A DNA stretch of 9,134 nucleotides from an uncultured bacterium (GTDB lineage: Bacteria; CALINM01): assembly GCA_938045315.1 (NCBI GenBank), contig CALINM010000203.1, positions 1 to 9,134 on the forward strand, given 5' to 3'. Of the stretch, positions 7,451 through 9,134 are shown piece by piece. The notes beneath the pieces were generated by a model. That model made no database searches, had not been told where the DNA came from, and was given only the letters and a program-made list of their open reading frames with translations. Each line of letters begins with the position of its first letter. Position 1 is the stretch's first letter. The translations under genes and the position numbers were made by a program.

Positions 7451-8752
7451 GTGAACATTGTTAAACCTTTTAAAGCTATAACTTATAATATAGACATTAT
7501 TAAAGACATCGATCAAGTTCTCACACCACCATACGATATTATTGATTTAAAAATGCAGGAAGAGCTTTATAACCAACATCCTTATAATTTTATAAGAATA
7601 GATTTTGGCAAGAAATTTGACGATGACAATACAAATAACAATGTTTACATTAGAGCAAAAAATTATTTTGAAAATTGGCTTAAAAAAAATATTTTAGTTA
7701 AAGATACAAAGCCATCCTTTTATTTACTTGTACAAGATTTTACATTAAACAATGACATAAATAAAACATTAAGAAGGATAGGCTTTTTCGGTATTTATAA
7801 ATTGACAGAATTTTCTCCTAAAACAATTATGCCTCATGAAAAAACACAATCAGCCCCAAAAGAAGATCGATATCTTTTAACCAAGGCATGCGGTGCCTAT
7901 TTTAGTGCAGTTTTCTCAATTTATGAAGATCAATCCTTCTATGTGGAAAAATTAAGCAATGAAATTGTTTCTAATAATGAACCTTATTTTGAATTCATTG
8001 ATTATCAAAACGTTAACAATAAATTATATAAAATTTCTGAATTAAATATTATTGAAAAAATCTCAGATTTTATGAAAAACAAACCATTATATATCGCAGA
8101 TGGACATCATAGATACGAAACAGCTTTAAAAATATCAAAAGATCTAAAGTACTTAAATAAAGAAGCTACAGATTATACAATAATGTACTTTACAAACTTA
8201 TGTTCAGAGGGTTTAAAAATCTTACCCACACACAGAATTTTACATAATCAACGAATAAATAAAGAACATTTTAAAAACTTTCTTCAAAATTATTTCCATT
8301 TAAAAGAATTTTCTAACAACAATGTAGAAGCTTCAATAAAAGAATTAGAAGCAACTAAACACAATCATTCATTTTTAATAGTTTTACAAGATCAACTAGT
8401 TTTAGCAACTCTTAAAGACTTAAATTTAATTGAAAATTTTTATGAAAGCAATGTTCCAGCAATATTAAAAACATTAGATGTAAATATTCTTTATCATGTA
8501 ATTTTAAAAAAATATTTTAACCTAAGTGAGGATGATCTAAGGATACAAAAAAATATATCCTACGAAAAAGAAAGTTTTGAAGTAATTAACAAAATTAGAA
8601 GTAATTCTAACTCAATTGGATTTATTTTAAATCCAACTAATGTGAGAGAATTAGTGGAAGTTTCTAATCTGGGGGAAACAATGCCCCAAAAATCAACATA
8701 TTTTTATCCTAAAATTCCGTCTGGAGCAGTCATTTACTCTTTCAATGATTAA
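7451..8752 (+). CDS. DUF1015 family protein, function unknown
   Basis: This 433-residue soluble protein is recognisable as full-length DUF1015 from landmarks along its whole length: an opening of the form NIVKPFKAI, TPPYD (25-29), PHEKT (128-132), APKEDRYLL (135-143), ADGHHRYETAL (216-226), LPTHRIL (258-264), NPTNV (394-398) and the closing MPQKSTYFYPKIPSG (411-425). No signal peptide or membrane segment is seen. The biochemical role of the family is not established to my knowledge. In some clostridia, as I recall, it lies beside serine-biosynthesis genes. The DGHHR motif resembles the phosphate/nucleotide-binding motif of ParB/sulfiredoxin-fold proteins, including free serine kinases, so a kinase or nucleotide-binding role is a guess. 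It starts with GTG 15 bases after the GH57 gene and overlaps the next gene by 8 bases. In hand-counted 60-base samples this gene is among the most AT-rich of the window (about 25% GC), which may only reflect weak constraint. Confidence 0.88.
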   Translation: MNIVKPFKAITYNIDIIKDIDQVLTPPYDIIDLKMQEELYNQHPYNFIRIDFGKKFDDDNTNNNVYIRAKNYFENWLKKNILVKDTKPSFYLLVQDFTLNNDINKTLRRIGFFGIYKLTEFSPKTIMPHEKTQSAPKEDRYLLTKACGAYFSAVFSIYEDQSFYVEKLSNEIVSNNEPYFEFIDYQNVNNKLYKISELNIIEKISDFMKNKPLYIADGHHRYETALKISKDLKYLNKEATDYTIMYFTNLCSEGLKILPTHRILHNQRINKEHFKNFLQNYFHLKEFSNNNVEASIKELEATKHNHSFLIVLQDQLVLATLKDLNLIENFYESNVPAILKTLDVNILYHVILKKYFNLSEDDLRIQKNISYEKESFEVINKIRSNSNSIGFILNPTNVRELVEVSNLGETMPQKSTYFYPKIPSGAVIYSFND

Positions 8753-9134
8753 AACATACGAAGAAATAAAGAACTATAACGTCGCTCTTTTTCAACCAAA
8801 AAATGGATATAGATATAATGAAGATTCCTTTTATATCATAGACTTTATAAAAAATATTAAAAAAAATGCAAATGTAATAGAATTGTGTGCTGGAGTTGGT
8901 GTAATAGGGCTCTGTTTGCTTAAAAAATTTTCATACATTCAAAAACTTATTTTTGTTGAGCTTCAAGAACCAATGTGTCAAATTCTTGAGGAAAATATTA
9001 AGATTAATGGATTAAATCAAAAAACCAATATAATAAATTCTGATTATAGAAAAATAAATAAAAAATTTTTTACAAGTTTTGATGTTGTAGTTGCAAATCC
9101 TCCTTATAGAAAATTGAATACTGGTAGAATAAGC
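8745..9134 (+). CDS. TrmN6-like tRNA1(Val) A37 N6-methyltransferase (N-terminal 130 codons; cut by window edge)
   Basis: This is a SAM-dependent class I methyltransferase that lies outside complete view. Residues 17-23 read QPKNGYR, the hallmark opening of the TrmN6/YfiC family. Next come the SAM-binding motif I IELCAGVGVIGL (45-56), the acidic ribose-binding segment VELQ (71-74), NGL (88-90), and the catalytic NPPY (118-121) typical of N6-adenine and related amino-methylating enzymes. TrmN6 methylates A37 of tRNA1(Val) in the cytoplasm. Family members are about 240-250 residues, so roughly half is present. The ATG at 8745-8747 overlaps the DUF1015 stop by 8 bases. No Shine-Dalgarno is evident, so coupling to upstream translation is likely. 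The frame is open to the last base. A different N6-adenine or protein methyltransferase is possible but less likely, given the QPKNGYR motif. Confidence 0.85.
   Translation, partial: MIKTYEEIKNYNVALFQPKNGYRYNEDSFYIIDFIKNIKKNANVIELCAGVGVIGLCLLKKFSYIQKLIFVELQEPMCQILEENIKINGLNQKTNIINSDYRKINKKFFTSFDVVVANPPYRKLNTGRIS

Noticed and set aside
8669-8688. TGGGG...CCCCA inverted repeat near the end of the DUF1015 gene, as a possible terminator
   Set aside because: The stem is only five bases with a nine-base loop. It lies inside the conserved MPQKST coding region, has no T-run directly after it, and the next gene overlaps this one.
1-9134. A new defence, mobile or CRISPR-like system
   Set aside because: Every gene is accounted for by housekeeping or metabolic families. 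No integrase, transposase, repeat array, toxin-antitoxin pair or tRNA attachment site was seen.

Overview
The window is AT-rich, densely coded bacterial DNA organised as two divergent operons on either side of a short intergenic region at about 3152-3309. The genes suggest a Gram-negative, probably anaerobic and possibly thermophilic bacterium. Type IV pilus genes in the order pilB-pilT-pilC are familiar from Geobacter-like Deltaproteobacteria and related phyla, and the other operon holds an anaerobe-type phenylacetate-CoA ligase and a cytoplasmic family 57 glycosidase. I cannot place it below that level from sequence alone, and the lineage is an inference.

Left operon (minus strand, 3151 down to 1): pilB (extension ATPase with a c-di-GMP-type N-domain), pilT (retraction ATPase) and the first 90 codons of pilC (inner-membrane platform protein). 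The genes are 8-14 bp apart, and each Shine-Dalgarno sequence is built into the stop region of the gene before it. Together they form the cytoplasmic motor of a type IVa pilus. A near-consensus sigma-70 promoter lies directly against the pilB ATG with no room for a leader, which suggests a leaderless transcript and a start 45 bases inside the longest open frame.

Right operon (plus strand, 3310 to beyond 9134): a small membrane-anchored TPR-like protein, a PaaK-type aryl-CoA ligase, a GH57 alpha-glucan-active enzyme, a DUF1015 protein of unknown role, and the first 130 codons of a TrmN6-like tRNA adenine methyltransferase. Gaps are -8 to +15 bp and two junctions have the same 8-bp overlap, so this is almost certainly one transcript, although the genes do not form an obvious single pathway.

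No RNA genes, mobile elements, CRISPR arrays or attachment sites were seen, and no stretch of 300 bases lacks a gene. I found no convincing novel system. The points most worth checking are the leaderless pilB start, the c-di-GMP motifs in PilB, the DUF1015 protein with its DGHHR motif, and the tight coupling of a CoA ligase to a glycosidase.
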